Assembly (NCBI RefSeq): GCF_002432345.1
Contig: NZ_DJDT01000151.1
Location: forward strand, 1 to 64,000
DNA from: Pedobacter sp. UBA5917
GTDB lineage: Bacteria; Bacteroidota; Bacteroidia; Sphingobacteriales; Sphingobacteriaceae
Direction: 5' to 3'
Length of the DNA: 64,000 bases
The notes beneath the pieces were generated by a model that was not told where the DNA came from, made no database searches, and was given only the letters and a program-made list of their open reading frames with translations. Positions 36,316-46,600 of this stretch are shown here, one piece after another. Both the position numbers and the translations under genes were made by a program. How positions within the stretch are numbered: the first letter of the stretch is position 1; every line of letters begins with the position of its first letter.

Positions 36316-38604
36316 CTATTTTTCTGTTGATAATGAATAAGGGAAATCAGCAGGATTTGTACCTCTTGTTTTGTTCGGAGCTGCGGTCATGTTAAAATCT
36401 AACACAGCACCTTTTTGTAATCCACTATGGCTGATCCAGTTTTTAGAATAAGGTTTACCATTCATCTGCAAAGTTTGCACATAGCGGTTATTATCGCTGT
36501 TAGCTGGTGCATTGATTACAACAGTTTTACCGTTTTCTAACGTAATGGTTACCTTTTTAAATAATGGTGCACCTAAAACATACTGATCAACCGCTGGTGT
36601 TACCGGGTAGAAACCCATTGCCGAGAAAACATACCAGGCAGAAGTTTGTCCGTTATCTTCGTCACCGCAATAACCATCAGGGGTAGCTTTATACATTCTG
36701 TTCATGGTTTCGCGTACCCAATATTGTGTTTTATAAGGGGCACCACCGTAATTGTACAGGTAAATCATGTGCTGGATAGGTTGGTTACCATGCGCATACT
36801 GACCCATGTTTGCAATCTGCATTTCACGTATTTCGTGGATTACACCACCGTAAGCACTTTCGTCGAATACCGGAGGCATAGAGAAAACCGAATCGAGTTT
36901 GGTTACAAATTTATCATGTCCGCCCATTAATTTGGCTAAACCATCAACATCCTGGAAAACCGACCAGGTATAGTGCCAGCTGTTACCTTCGGTAAATGCA
37001 CCGCCCCATTTAAATGGACTGAACGGGCTTTGGAAAGTACCATCCTGGTTTTTACCACGCATTAAGCCAGAAGCCGGATCGAAAAGATTTTTATAGTTCA
37101 TGGCTCTTTTCTTATAGATATCGATTTCTGATGCCGGTTTACCTAAAGCCCTACCCAATTGATAGATGGTAAAATCATCATAAGAATATTCTAAAGTTTT
37201 AGCTGCGTTTTCGTTCTTTTTCACATCGAAAGGCACATAACCCAATTCGTTGTAATATTTAACACCATCGCGACCTACAGCTTCCATCGGGCCTTCGTTG
37301 TTGGCGCCATGTTTTACCGCCTGCCATAAGGTTTCGATATCGTAACCACGCATCCCTTTGATGTATGCATCAGAAACTACCGAAGCAGAGTTGTTACCCA
37401 CCATAATGTTGGCATAACCTGGGCTGCTCCACTCTGGTAACCAACCACCTTCTTTGTAATCGTTGATCAAACCCTGTTGCATTTCTTTGTTGATAGAAGG
37501 ATAAACCAGGTTTAGGAAAGGATATAAAGCCCTGAAAGTATCCCAGAAACCGGTACCAGCAAACATATAACCTGGTAAAACCTGACCATTGTATGGGCTC
37601 CAGTGTACAATCTGGTTCTGTGCATCAACTTCGTATAATTTGTTCGGGAAGAAAAGGGTACGGTACATGGCCGAGTAAAAAGTACGGGCCTGATCGATGG
37701 TACCACCTTCAACAGAAATTTTGCTTAAAGTTTTGTTCCAGGTTGCCCTGCCTTTTGCTTTTGTAGCATCGAAACCATCGTTGGCCAGTTCCCTTTTTAA
37801 ATTAAGATCGGCCTGTTCGAAACTGATAAAAGAAGAAGCAACTTTTGCAATTACCTGCTCGCCTTTTTGCGTAGCGAAACCGATAACAGCACCTGCATGA
37901 TCAACAGTTAATTCAAGGTCTTTATCATTTAATTTTTTATCATCCCATGTTTTGGCCAGTTTGAAATCTTTATTGAAATAGATTACAAAATAGTTTTTAA
38001 AGTTTTTAGGCAACGGACCACGGGCATATTTGGTGGTATAACCGATGATTTTTCTTTCTGCCGGAATGATTTTAATGTACGATCCCCTGTTTTGGGCATC
38101 TACAACTACATAAGAGCTATCGGTTTTAGGGAAGGTAAACCTGAATTGGGCCGCTCTTTCGGTAGGTGTAATTTCGGTGGTTACATCAGCATCGGCTAAA
38201 TAAACACTGTAATAATATGGTTTAGAGACCTCTGCTTTATGGCTGAACCAACTGGCACGGTCGTCATCAGTAAATTTCAATTTTCCGGTTACGGGCATGA
38301 TAGAGAAAGCGCCATAATCGTTCATCCATGGTGATGGCTGGTGGGTTTGCTTAAAACCGCGGATTTTATCGGCATCGTAAGTATAAGCCCATCCGTCGCC
38401 GCTTTTACCCGTTTGTGGTGTCCACATGTTCATACCCCATGGCAAACCGATTGCCGGATAGGTATTTCCGTTTGATAGTGCCGGTTTGGACGCTGTTCCC
38501 ATTAAAGGGTTTATCCAGTCTACCGGATCTGTAACCTTGCCTATTGTTTGTGCGAAACTGGTTGTTGTCGCAAAACCCAATAAAGCGATAAATAGTCGTT
38601 TCAT
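36316..38604 (-). CDS. GH92 alpha-mannosidase (first copy)
   Basis: A 762-residue exported GH92 exo-alpha-mannosidase (signal peptide to about residue 19, TSFAQ). Family motifs are GNTYPAIGLPWGMNMWTPQTG (46-66), FAGTGFWDTFRALYPF (348-363), FTEGNSWHYTW at 537-547 with the likely catalytic acid Glu539, GNQPIQHMIYLYNYGG, and GDEDNGQTSAWYVFSAMGFYPV (647-668), which carries the base Asp/Glu cluster. The enzymes use Ca2+ and remove terminal alpha-mannose from N-glycans or mannans. It follows the basic secretory protein gene by 38 bases and precedes DUF1080. A LacI-type operator at 39373-39388 probably controls this group. Confidence 0.95.
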   Translation of the reverse strand: MKRLFIALLGFATTTSFAQTIGKVTDPVDWINPLMGTASKPALSNGNTYPAIGLPWGMNMWTPQTGKSGDGWAYTYDADKIRGFKQTHQPSPWMNDYGAFSIMPVTGKLKFTDDDRASWFSHKAEVSKPYYYSVYLADADVTTEITPTERAAQFRFTFPKTDSSYVVVDAQNRGSYIKIIPAERKIIGYTTKYARGPLPKNFKNYFVIYFNKDFKLAKTWDDKKLNDKDLELTVDHAGAVIGFATQKGEQVIAKVASSFISFEQADLNLKRELANDGFDATKAKGRATWNKTLSKISVEGGTIDQARTFYSAMYRTLFFPNKLYEVDAQNQIVHWSPYNGQVLPGYMFAGTGFWDTFRALYPFLNLVYPSINKEMQQGLINDYKEGGWLPEWSSPGYANIMVGNNSASVVSDAYIKGMRGYDIETLWQAVKHGANNEGPMEAVGRDGVKYYNELGYVPFDVKKNENAAKTLEYSYDDFTIYQLGRALGKPASEIDIYKKRAMNYKNLFDPASGLMRGKNQDGTFQSPFSPFKWGGAFTEGNSWHYTWSVFQDVDGLAKLMGGHDKFVTKLDSVFSMPPVFDESAYGGVIHEIREMQIANMGQYAHGNQPIQHMIYLYNYGGAPYKTQYWVRETMNRMYKATPDGYCGDEDNGQTSAWYVFSAMGFYPVTPAVDQYVLGAPLFKKVTITLENGKTVVINAPANSDNNRYVQTLQMNGKPYSKNWISHSGLQKGAVLDFNMTAAPNKTRGTNPADFPYSLSTEK

Positions 38605-38642
38605 TTGTTGTGTTTGTGTTTTTATATGGGGGTAATTATTTT

Positions 38643-39314
38643 CTAAACTTGCGAATTTTTAACGTAATCTGCCCAAAGTGCATCTAAATCTTTACCTGTT
38701 AATTTTGCCCAGATTTCTTTGGTATAAGTATGGTCTCTTAAAGAAGCGTCAACAGCTTTAATGGTACCAGGTTTTACGCTTTTTTCGATCCATGCAAAAA
38801 ATGCAGCGGTAATGCGGTAGCTGTTTTTATAGCTATGATCTGGCTTTAATGCCGGTAGCGACCATTTGGCACCGGCATTATCCACACCGAATTTATAACG
38901 GGCATAATCAGCAATACCTTCGGTTAACCAGCCCGGACCAACACTGCGGCCATAATCCTGCACAATGTGCATCACTTCGTGGGTAACCACATCAATATCT
39001 TCGGGGTGTTTAACCATCCAGATGGAGCTAAAAGTTACTTTACCATCGGCCGTTGCAGCCACACCTTTATAGGCTGTATCTACAAAAAACTTTACCTCTT
39101 TAATGGTAGATGGATTGTACTCTTTTGCAAGCTTGGGATAAACTTCGAAAAATGTTTTGATTAAACGCTTTTTCAATTGCGGATCAAGTTCTTTGAAATT
39201 GCTTTCGAACGATAAGGTGTAACCGCTCTTTTTAATAATTTCCTGTGCTTTTAACTGCACTGATAAAGCAGAAATAAGCATCATAAAAACCGAAAGAATA
39301 GATATTTTTTTCAT
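38643..39314 (-). CDS. Basic secretory protein (BSP) family metallopeptidase, short form
   Basis: A 223-residue exported protein (signal peptide to about residue 23, QLKAQ) of the BSP family (PF04450). The zinc motif HEVMH is at 112-116, and the third-ligand region GWLTEGIADYARY is at 129-141. The family is a zincin fold found in plants (defence proteins) and bacteria; protease activity is inferred from the motif. It starts the operon containing GH92 and DUF1080. The operator palindrome lies 60 bases upstream of its start codon, and a repeat array separates it from a longer paralogue at 39705. Confidence 0.88.
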   Translation of the reverse strand: MKKISILSVFMMLISALSVQLKAQEIIKKSGYTLSFESNFKELDPQLKKRLIKTFFEVYPKLAKEYNPSTIKEVKFFVDTAYKGVAATADGKVTFSSIWMVKHPEDIDVVTHEVMHIVQDYGRSVGPGWLTEGIADYARYKFGVDNAGAKWSLPALKPDHSYKNSYRITAAFFAWIEKSVKPGTIKAVDASLRDHTYTKEIWAKLTGKDLDALWADYVKNSQV

Positions 39315-39372
39315 TTATACGGGATATTAGTATTTTGGTTAGCCTGTTTGATTCTGCAAATTAAATATTTTA

Positions 39373-39388
39373 TGTAAAACGTTTTAGT
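39373..39388. promoter_or_regulatory. LacI-type operator (near-palindrome)
   Basis: TGTAAAACGTTTTAGT: the inner TAAAACGTTTTA is a perfect palindrome centred on CG. It sits upstream of the BSP-GH92 operon and matches the palindromes at 47945, 54209 and others. Confidence 0.75.
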
Positions 39389-39449
39389 AAATAATCAAAA
39401 ATTTTACTTTAGTGATGGTTATTTTTACAAAACAGGCTTAAAAAGCTGT

Positions 39450-39679
39450 CGTCATTTCGAGCGGAGTGCAACGCAGCCGAGAAATCTTTCTAGGTAGATC
39501 TCTCCATTTCGCTTCGTTCCAGTTGAGATAACGGTCGTTTCATTAAGCTGTCATCCTGAGCGGAGCCGAAGGATCTCCATTCCACTGCGTTCCAGTCGAG
39601 ATAACGGTCGTTTCATTAAGCTGTCATCCTGAGCGGAGTCGAAGGATCTCCATTCCACTGCGTTCCAGTCGAGATGACG
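39450..39679. repeat. Palindromic repeat array R10 with two near-identical 73-bp copies
   Basis: One older arm-pair (39450-39533) is followed by two tandem 73-bp units at 39534-39606 and 39607-39679. Each reads GTCGTTTCATTAAGCTGTCA...CCAGTCGAGAT. The two tandem units differ at only two positions, so the duplication is recent. It separates the two BSP genes; the rest of the 390-base gap holds the operator. Confidence 0.9.
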
Positions 39680-39704
39680 ACGATGGGTGAAAAAGACTTC
39701 TCTA

Positions 39705-40685
39705 TTATTTTTTACTGCTATAGGTTAGCGTTACTTTTTCTGATTCCTTGCCATAATCTGCCCAAAGCTGATCTAAGGTTTTTCCGGTTAAGGTTTCCCA
39801 CGATTGTGCGTTGTACTGATGTGCCCTTAACTGTTGATCTAATGTGGCGATCAAACCTGGTTTTACGTTCTGCTCTAACCAGGCAAAAAAGCGGGCAGTA
39901 ATGCGGTAACTGTTGGTATAATTTTGTTTTTCGTTGTAAGCGGGCAAACTCCATTTAGAGCCGACATTATCTACACCATATTTATAACGTACATAATCGG
40001 CAATGCCTTCGGTTAACCAAACCGGACCCGCACTATAACCATAACCCTGTACAATGTGCATGGTTTCGTGTGTAACCACATCAATATCGGTTGGATGTGC
40101 TTTCATGTAGCCCGCACTGAACAAAATCCTGTTTCCACTGGCTTCTGCTACTGCTTTGTAAGCGGTATCTACCACAAATAACACATCGCGGGTAGATTTA
40201 TCGTTAAATGTTTTAACCAGGGTTGGATAAATCTCAAAATAAGTAGAAATTAAGTTTTCCCGAACCTTCGGATCTAAATTAGGGTCTTTACTGATGAAAG
40301 TTAAGGTATATCCTTTATGTTTTTCTTTACTGTAGGATGCCCAGTTTTTGATAAAAGCTTCAAAAAGTGCTTTTTCAATCTTTTTTTCTGATTTATTTTT
40401 TGCCCAATCCTTATTTACTTTTATTTCTCCTGCCTTGGCAATAACCGTTGGTGTTTCGTCTGTTACAAAATCAAGTGTTACCTGCCTCTTGGTGCGATAG
40501 CCGTCTGCCTGGGCAAAAAACGGATATACTTTCATAACTGCATTTCTTAATTTAAGATCAACGTAACCATTTGTTGCACTATCGGGATCGTTAATGGTTA
40601 GTTTATATTCCTTTTCCCTTTTCTGTGCAAAAGCGCTGGTAGTTACGAGTAACATCAATGCCATGATTAAAAATTTCTTGTTCAT
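39705..40685 (-). CDS. Basic secretory protein family metallopeptidase, long form
   Basis: A 326-residue exported protein (signal peptide to about residue 20, TSAFA). The C-terminal ~200 residues form a BSP domain (HETMH at 206-210, then VWLTEGIADYVRY). They are clearly paralogous to the protein at 38643: both share DSTR/NPST, VDTAYK, DIDVVTHE and GVDN..SKWSLPA. The extra ~120 residues at the N-terminus (YKLTINDPDSATNGYVDLKL...) form a separate domain I do not recognise. Probably a secreted zinc protease attacking the same class of substrate. It follows the other zincin by a 75-base gap that contains a weak terminator. Confidence 0.85.
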   Translation of the reverse strand: MNKKFLIMALMLLVTTSAFAQKREKEYKLTINDPDSATNGYVDLKLRNAVMKVYPFFAQADGYRTKRQVTLDFVTDETPTVIAKAGEIKVNKDWAKNKSEKKIEKALFEAFIKNWASYSKEKHKGYTLTFISKDPNLDPKVRENLISTYFEIYPTLVKTFNDKSTRDVLFVVDTAYKAVAEASGNRILFSAGYMKAHPTDIDVVTHETMHIVQGYGYSAGPVWLTEGIADYVRYKYGVDNVGSKWSLPAYNEKQNYTNSYRITARFFAWLEQNVKPGLIATLDQQLRAHQYNAQSWETLTGKTLDQLWADYGKESEKVTLTYSSKK

Positions 40686-40707
40686 CTGTTTTATTTGTGT
40701 AATTGTG

Positions 40708-40748
40708 ATAAAAATAGGAAAGATCCAGGTTATTATCCTGAATCTTCC
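40708..40748 (-). terminator. Weak terminator in the zincin spacer
   Basis: On the minus strand, GGAAGATTCAGG and CCTGGATCTTTCC pair across an ATAATAA loop with one mismatch and one bulge, then TATTTTTAT. It lies 13 bases after the stop of the zincin lipoprotein gene. Confidence 0.5.
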
Positions 40749-40760
40749 GTTGTAATAAAT

Positions 40761-41732
40761 TTAATAGGTAATGCCGGGGAAATCGGTTTTAGCTTTTGCA
40801 AGCATTGGTGCCCAATCGACCCCTTTTTCGTCCTTTGGTCCGAAAGCGCTTAATGCAAGCGCTGCCAGATCTGCTTTGGCTGCGCCGCTCCAAAAGTGGA
40901 TAAACTCACCAAAATTCATTTTCCGGGTGTATTGCTGATAGCTTTTGCCCTGCACGGTAATGGCCTGCTTAGGAAATTGTTGCGATAACAGGGTAAAGAA
41001 ACCATTTAGCACCTTCGTTTTTCCATAGTTTTCGTAAATCGGTAAAAACCAGTTTTTAAACCATTGAGTACCTGCCCTTGGATAACTGTCGGTTGTGTTC
41101 ATCATTTTGTTCGACCAGCGCTGTGCATCTGCAGGTCTGTTTAAACCCAAATACACATCATATTGATAAATCTCCATCCATTTACTATCATGCCAGATAT
41201 CGAAGGCTGGCGATTCTTTTACACCTTTTGATGCACCTTCTACAATATGGCCGATTTCGTGTGTGGATAAATCGATATCGTTATCTACCCCCGTTGTCCA
41301 TGCGTTTAAATCGTTAGATCCGCAATCGGTTACATTGCGATAGTCGTGGCCGGCATCGAGGTATGTACCAGGGTGGCCGCCACCATATTTACCTGCGTGA
41401 TAAATGACAAAGAGGCGGCTATCGTCGCCAAATTTACCATAGGCTTTTTTAGTGTAATTCCAGGCTTCGGCCATATAAGTTTTTGGCCAGGTAACAGTTG
41501 GTTTAACGTCGCCATCATAATAAACCACCACACTGGTATCGTAATAAACACGGTTTAATAGCTGAATGTGCTCAAACCAATGCTCTTTCCAGGTTTTGGG
41601 CGGTGCATCTGCAGGATCTACGGTTTCTACCAATAGAGGCGCTGGTTTTGCTGTTTCTACTGCAGCTTTTTTCGTATTACAGGCCAGCAATAAACAAACT
41701 GCAATAACAGATAATGGAAAAATGTTTTTCAT
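40761..41732 (-). CDS. Zincin-type metallopeptidase lipoprotein
   Basis: A 323-residue lipoprotein (lipobox LLAC, Cys18) with a Pro/Ala-rich spacer to about residue 47. The zinc motif HEIGH is at 158-162 (DLSTHEIGHIVEGA), and there are many Trp/Tyr residues around it. The family is not named with certainty; it resembles a surface zinc protease. It lies downstream of susD pair 2, separated by a strong terminator, and directly before the long BSP gene. All three zincins in the cluster are exported. Confidence 0.8.
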   Translation of the reverse strand: MKNIFPLSVIAVCLLLACNTKKAAVETAKPAPLLVETVDPADAPPKTWKEHWFEHIQLLNRVYYDTSVVVYYDGDVKPTVTWPKTYMAEAWNYTKKAYGKFGDDSRLFVIYHAGKYGGGHPGTYLDAGHDYRNVTDCGSNDLNAWTTGVDNDIDLSTHEIGHIVEGASKGVKESPAFDIWHDSKWMEIYQYDVYLGLNRPADAQRWSNKMMNTTDSYPRAGTQWFKNWFLPIYENYGKTKVLNGFFTLLSQQFPKQAITVQGKSYQQYTRKMNFGEFIHFWSGAAKADLAALALSAFGPKDEKGVDWAPMLAKAKTDFPGITY

Positions 41733-41753
41733 AGGATCAAGTTTAATGGGTTA

Positions 41754-41782
41754 AAAAAAGCACCGGGAGTTCCTCCCGGTGC
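41754..41782 (-). terminator. Strong terminator after susD pair 2
   Basis: GCACCGGGAG (41760-41769) and CTCCCGGTGC (41773-41782) form a perfect 10-bp stem with a TTC loop. On the minus strand it is followed by seven T residues. It lies 7 bases after the susD stop codon. Confidence 0.92.
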
Positions 41783-41789
41783 CATTATA

Positions 41790-43616
41790 TTACCAGCCTG
41801 TATTTTGTACAATTACAGGTACTTTTTGAATTTCGCCACTAGGTATTGGCCATAAATAGTGTTTCTTTTGGAAAACCCTGTTTTCGGTAACCACAGGCGT
41901 AAAAAATCCCGGAGCATTTTGCGTAATATTTAAACCTTTTATCTGCGTATCGGTAGTTTCGGCAATTTTCCATTCCCTGGTGTAGAAATAACGGTCTAAT
42001 TCGAAAGCCAGTTCTACACGCCTTTCTCTACGGATAGCATCTTTCATATCGGTTGGTACCGGCAGTGTACCGCTTCCGTAAGCCGGAATACCAGCCCTGC
42101 TACGGATTCTGTTTAGGTAAATCAGAATATCCGGATCAGAAGGATTCGACTCCTGTAATGCTTCTATATAATCTAAATAAATCTCTGCCAACCTGATCAT
42201 TGTAAAAATAGTTCTGCCACTTGTCCAGCCTGCTACCGTTAAATGTTTTCGGGAAGTATAACCGGTTTTGGTATAATCGGTGTTTGCAATAGCCGCTTTA
42301 CCTGCATTACCATTAAATTCAAAACTGGTAACGATGTTTGATGAAGTGTTGATCCACTTACGGCCTGAATAAGTAATATTGGCATAAAAACGGGGTTCGC
42401 GGTTCACAAACATATTGCTGATTACCCTTGCTACGCCCTGATCATTCGGATCTGGTGCCTGATAGGCCGAAGTACCATTTGCGGTGTAAGATGGATCGTT
42501 TTCGATTGGCAAACCATTAGCGGTGAAATAGGCATCAACCAACTGTTGTGATGGAGATAGGAATGAACCTCCTTTATCTCCACCGGATGCTCCTTGATGA
42601 TTGGGTGCCAAAGAGTATTGATAAAGTGTTACATCACCTCCCCTACCGAAAATAATCTCTGAGTTCCAACCGTTTAAAAAAACATCTCTCGTAGCTATAA
42701 AGGCTCTGTTAAAAGCATTATTTTGCAAACCTGTAGGTGTTGCGCTAACATTGTAAAGTGCATAACTGGCATAATTGGCATTATTTAAAAATGCTTTTGC
42801 AGCATTAGCCAATCTTGTCCATTTTGCAACACTGTAGGTTTGGTTGATCAACTGCTTACCGTCCTGATTTTTAAGACCTGCATAATCTGTATTTCCGTTA
42901 AATAACGGACGTGCAGCGGTTAACAATGCTTTAATTTTATAGGCATCGCTAACTGAAGCTGTAACATGCCCATAATCTTCCGCAGCTTGTGGGGTAGCGG
43001 GCAGATTAGCGCTTGCTGCGTCTAATTCACTTACAATGTAATCAACACATTCGTCCATCGAGTTACGTGGTTTACTTATTGCTGCCAGCGGTGCATCAGA
43101 TGCGATAGGATCATTTCCCAATAAAATAACCGGACCATATTGCCTAACCAAATAATAGTAATAAATTGCCCTTAAAGCCTTGGCTTCGTTATAATAACGT
43201 TTAACGATATCGATGCCGCCCAGATTACAATCGGTACATTTGCTTACGTTTGCCATAAAAGAACTGGCTGCCTGTATACCCTTGTAATAATTTTGCCAGT
43301 GGTAATTTACCTGACTGCTTGTTGCATCCCATGCACCTGTGTTTACATTTTCGCTAAAGTTTGGTAAAGTATAGTCTGCTTCATCAGAAGCGGCTGTCCA
43401 TGGACCAATATTACCAAGCGCCGATGGCGAACGGTCCTGATCCTGATCAGGGAGTGTTGAATAAACATTTGCCAGTGCGCGCTCAACAGTAGCCTTTTTC
43501 TCGTACATCTGATCGAAGGTTAACCTATCATCAGGTACCTGGTTTAAAAATTTCTTACAGCCATAATTACCAACGAGTAGCAATGCACCAACTGTATATA
43601 TTAATATTTTTTTCAT
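41790..43616 (-). CDS. SusD/RagB-family outer-membrane lipoprotein (pair 2)
   Basis: A 608-residue lipoprotein (Cys20 in LLLVGNYGCKKFLNQVPDD). SusD markers are EAKALRAIYYYYLVRQYGPV (near 165-185), AYKIKALLTAARPLFNG, RIRSRAGIPAYG, and RRERRVELAFELDRYFYTREW near residue 545. It binds glycan or glycopeptide at the surface next to the SusC partner, which ends 10 bases upstream. It ends in the same operon as the discoidin-like lipoprotein and SusC. A strong terminator follows. Confidence 0.94.
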   Translation of the reverse strand: MKKILIYTVGALLLVGNYGCKKFLNQVPDDRLTFDQMYEKKATVERALANVYSTLPDQDQDRSPSALGNIGPWTAASDEADYTLPNFSENVNTGAWDATSSQVNYHWQNYYKGIQAASSFMANVSKCTDCNLGGIDIVKRYYNEAKALRAIYYYYLVRQYGPVILLGNDPIASDAPLAAISKPRNSMDECVDYIVSELDAASANLPATPQAAEDYGHVTASVSDAYKIKALLTAARPLFNGNTDYAGLKNQDGKQLINQTYSVAKWTRLANAAKAFLNNANYASYALYNVSATPTGLQNNAFNRAFIATRDVFLNGWNSEIIFGRGGDVTLYQYSLAPNHQGASGGDKGGSFLSPSQQLVDAYFTANGLPIENDPSYTANGTSAYQAPDPNDQGVARVISNMFVNREPRFYANITYSGRKWINTSSNIVTSFEFNGNAGKAAIANTDYTKTGYTSRKHLTVAGWTSGRTIFTMIRLAEIYLDYIEALQESNPSDPDILIYLNRIRSRAGIPAYGSGTLPVPTDMKDAIRRERRVELAFELDRYFYTREWKIAETTDTQIKGLNITQNAPGFFTPVVTENRVFQKKHYLWPIPSGEIQKVPVIVQNTGW

Positions 43617-43626
43617 CCTTATTATT

Positions 43627-46600
43627 TTAAAAATTAGCGGTTAAACCTAAAGAATAATTAGAGGTTAACGGGTACCTGGTACCATTATCTGTACCTAATT
43701 CGGGATCCCAAAGTTTGAATTTGCTAATGGTAAATACGTTATAACCCATTGCATAAATCCTTAAACGTTTAACACCAAGTGATTTGATTCCATTTTTAAG
43801 GGTGTAACCAAAATCTGCATTTTTTAACCTTAAGAAACTGATATCGCGTTTCCACCAGGTACTTGGCTGATAGTTGTTGTTATTGGTACCACCGTAAGAT
43901 AAACGTGGATAAACGGCATCCTGGCGCGGATTTGTAGGTGTCCAGCGATCAGCGGCTACGGCTAACATATTACCTAAACCACCCGAATTGGCAAACGAAG
44001 GGATATTTAATAAAACATCAGCATTATCCTGCCCCTGGAAGAATAAACCAAAATCGAAGTTTTTGTAAGTTAATGAGAAACCAAAACCATAAGTGGTGCT
44101 TGGAATATCTCCCCTGCCAATTACAGTTTTGTCGAACGAATCGATTTTACCATCACCGTTTAAATCTTTATATTTGATATCGCCCGGCATTAAGGTTCCG
44201 AACTGGGTTGCGCTGGCATTGATCTCTGCCTGACTATCAAATAATTTTTCGGCAATGTAACCTACACGTGTGGCAGCTAAAATATTAAGACCACGTTGTT
44301 CCATCCATGGATAAGCTTGTGGTGCCTGATCGTTCTCAATTACCTTATCCTTATTGTAGGTAAAATTAGCCCTTAAATTAAGCGACCAGTTTTCACCGAA
44401 TCTTGCATCGTACTGTATGGTACCATCAATACCTTTATTTTCTACAATGCCCAGGTTACCAATAGGAGTATTGGCCAAACCGATATAATTTGGTACGGTA
44501 CCCCTGGTAATAAACTGATCTTTCCTTCTTTCTTTAAAGAAATCGACAATTAACGAAAGGTTATTATTTAATGTTTTTATCTCAAAACCTAAATCCTGCT
44601 TACGCGTTTCGGCCCAGGTTACATCAACACCATAAGCCGTTACACCCAAACCACCTTTTCCTGTATCATTTCCGGGTACAATATTTCCGTTCTGACCAAA
44701 AGAATAACTTGGCGACTCGCCTACTTTAGTTAAATAGTAAAAGCGCTGGCCTTCGTTATCAGCATAACTGTTGCCACTTCCCCCGCTACCTGCAATACCA
44801 TCAGAATAACGGAATTTAACCATCTGAATAGCATTTTTAAGCGGTTCGAAAAATTTCTCGTTCGAAAGCAACCAACCTAAACCTATCGCCGGGAAATAAC
44901 CATATCGTTTATTAGGAGCAAAGTTTTCGGAACCATTATAACCCATGTTAAATTCGAAGAAATACTTATTATCATAAGCATAAGTAGCACGGGTTGCAAT
45001 TCCCTGTAGCCTGTATGGCAGAGAAAGTGTTAAATTATCAACAAATGGATTGGTATTATCATTCTGGTTGTACAATAATAAACCGGTTACTGCATGCTTT
45101 CCGAATGTACGGTTATAGTTAAAGCCAAGCTCAAAATATAGTTTCTTATCGCCCCTGTTGGTTCGGCCATAATTTAAGAAATCCTGTCCCTGCAATACCA
45201 AATTATATTTATAACCCGAATTTGGATTTCCAGGGGTATTATATGGATTATTCTGGTCAATCCTATATATCGTTTCCCTTTTAATCCTATTGATAAAATT
45301 GGTATTACTGGCATCAAAAGAATACATTGAGGTAACAGATAAACCAGGGGTTAATTCTTTTAAATCCTGTGTTAAACGAAGGTTGGAATTTACCTGATTG
45401 GTATATCCTACCCGATAGCCATTCCGGGTTACATCGCCATAAGGATTACGCTGATCGGCCTGCGGACTGATACCCGGCAAACTTCCATTTGGATAAAGAA
45501 TGGGGAATGAGGTTGGATTGATCTGGAAAGCCTGGCTAAAAATATCCTGTGCAGTGAAGTTACTTGGGTAGTTATTTTGAGATAATATTCCCTTGATGCC
45601 CAGGTCTAATTTAGTGGTACCTGTAATGTCCCAGTTTAAGTTTGCACTTACATTGTAGCGACCGAAGTTCTGTTTAACCGCGGAGTTTACGGCATCATCG
45701 GTTTTAAATAAACCATCTTCACCGTAATATCCTAACGAGACATAATATTTAGCATTACTTACACCACCGGTTAAATTAGCAGTTGCAGATCTGTTTCTTC
45801 CAAAATCGTTGTAAATGGCATCAAACCAGTTTACGTTTGGATAAAGTACAGGATCGGTACCCGCAGCTGTTTTCTGGATGGCATCTATAGAATATGCTGG
45901 CGAAAATGCGCCTGCAGCTCCAGCTCTTAAATAATCAGAATATTTGGCTTCGTTGGCCAGGTTCATATAATCAACACCATCAATCAATTGCGGTCTTTTG
46001 GTAAACCTGCTCACTCCTTCATAATATTCGACATTGATTTTCGGCGTACCGATTTTACCTTGTTTGGTATTGATCAAAATTACACCGTTTGCACCACGGA
46101 TACCATATACCGCTGTAGCAGCTGCATCTTTAAGTACGGTGAAGTTTTCTACATCGTACACGCTGATATCGTTTAAGTTACGGTTAGGTACCCCATCAAT
46201 AATCACCAAAGGGCCCCGATCTGTACCGGTTAACGATGATATACCACGGATAAAGATATCTGATCCGGTTGCACCCGGTTCACCATTTCTGCTAACGTTT
46301 ACCACACCAGGTATACGACCGGCCAATAACTGGCTCATGCTCGAAACCGGTTGTTTTAAATCGGCAACATTAACAGACGATTGTGCACCTACCAGACTTT
46401 CTTTTTTCTGTGTACCAAAACCTACAATGGCAACCTCTTGTAAATTGGCACCAACCGTTTCTTTTAAACGGATATCAAGCACCGTTTGTGTACCCACCGG
46501 GATTTCTTTTGTATCATAACCTACATAGGTAATGATCAGTACCGTATTCTGATCTGGCACTGTAATGGTAAAGGCACCATTTACATCAGCCGCTGCACTG

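Noticed and set aside
39450..39679. Possible CRISPR array
   Set aside because: The units are 73 bp, abut without unique spacers and are imperfect palindromes of a dispersed family; no cas genes are present.
46034..46519. 161-codon plus-strand frame
   Set aside because: It lies wholly antisense to the susC pair 2 gene and has a composition typical of the reverse complement of a conserved plug domain.
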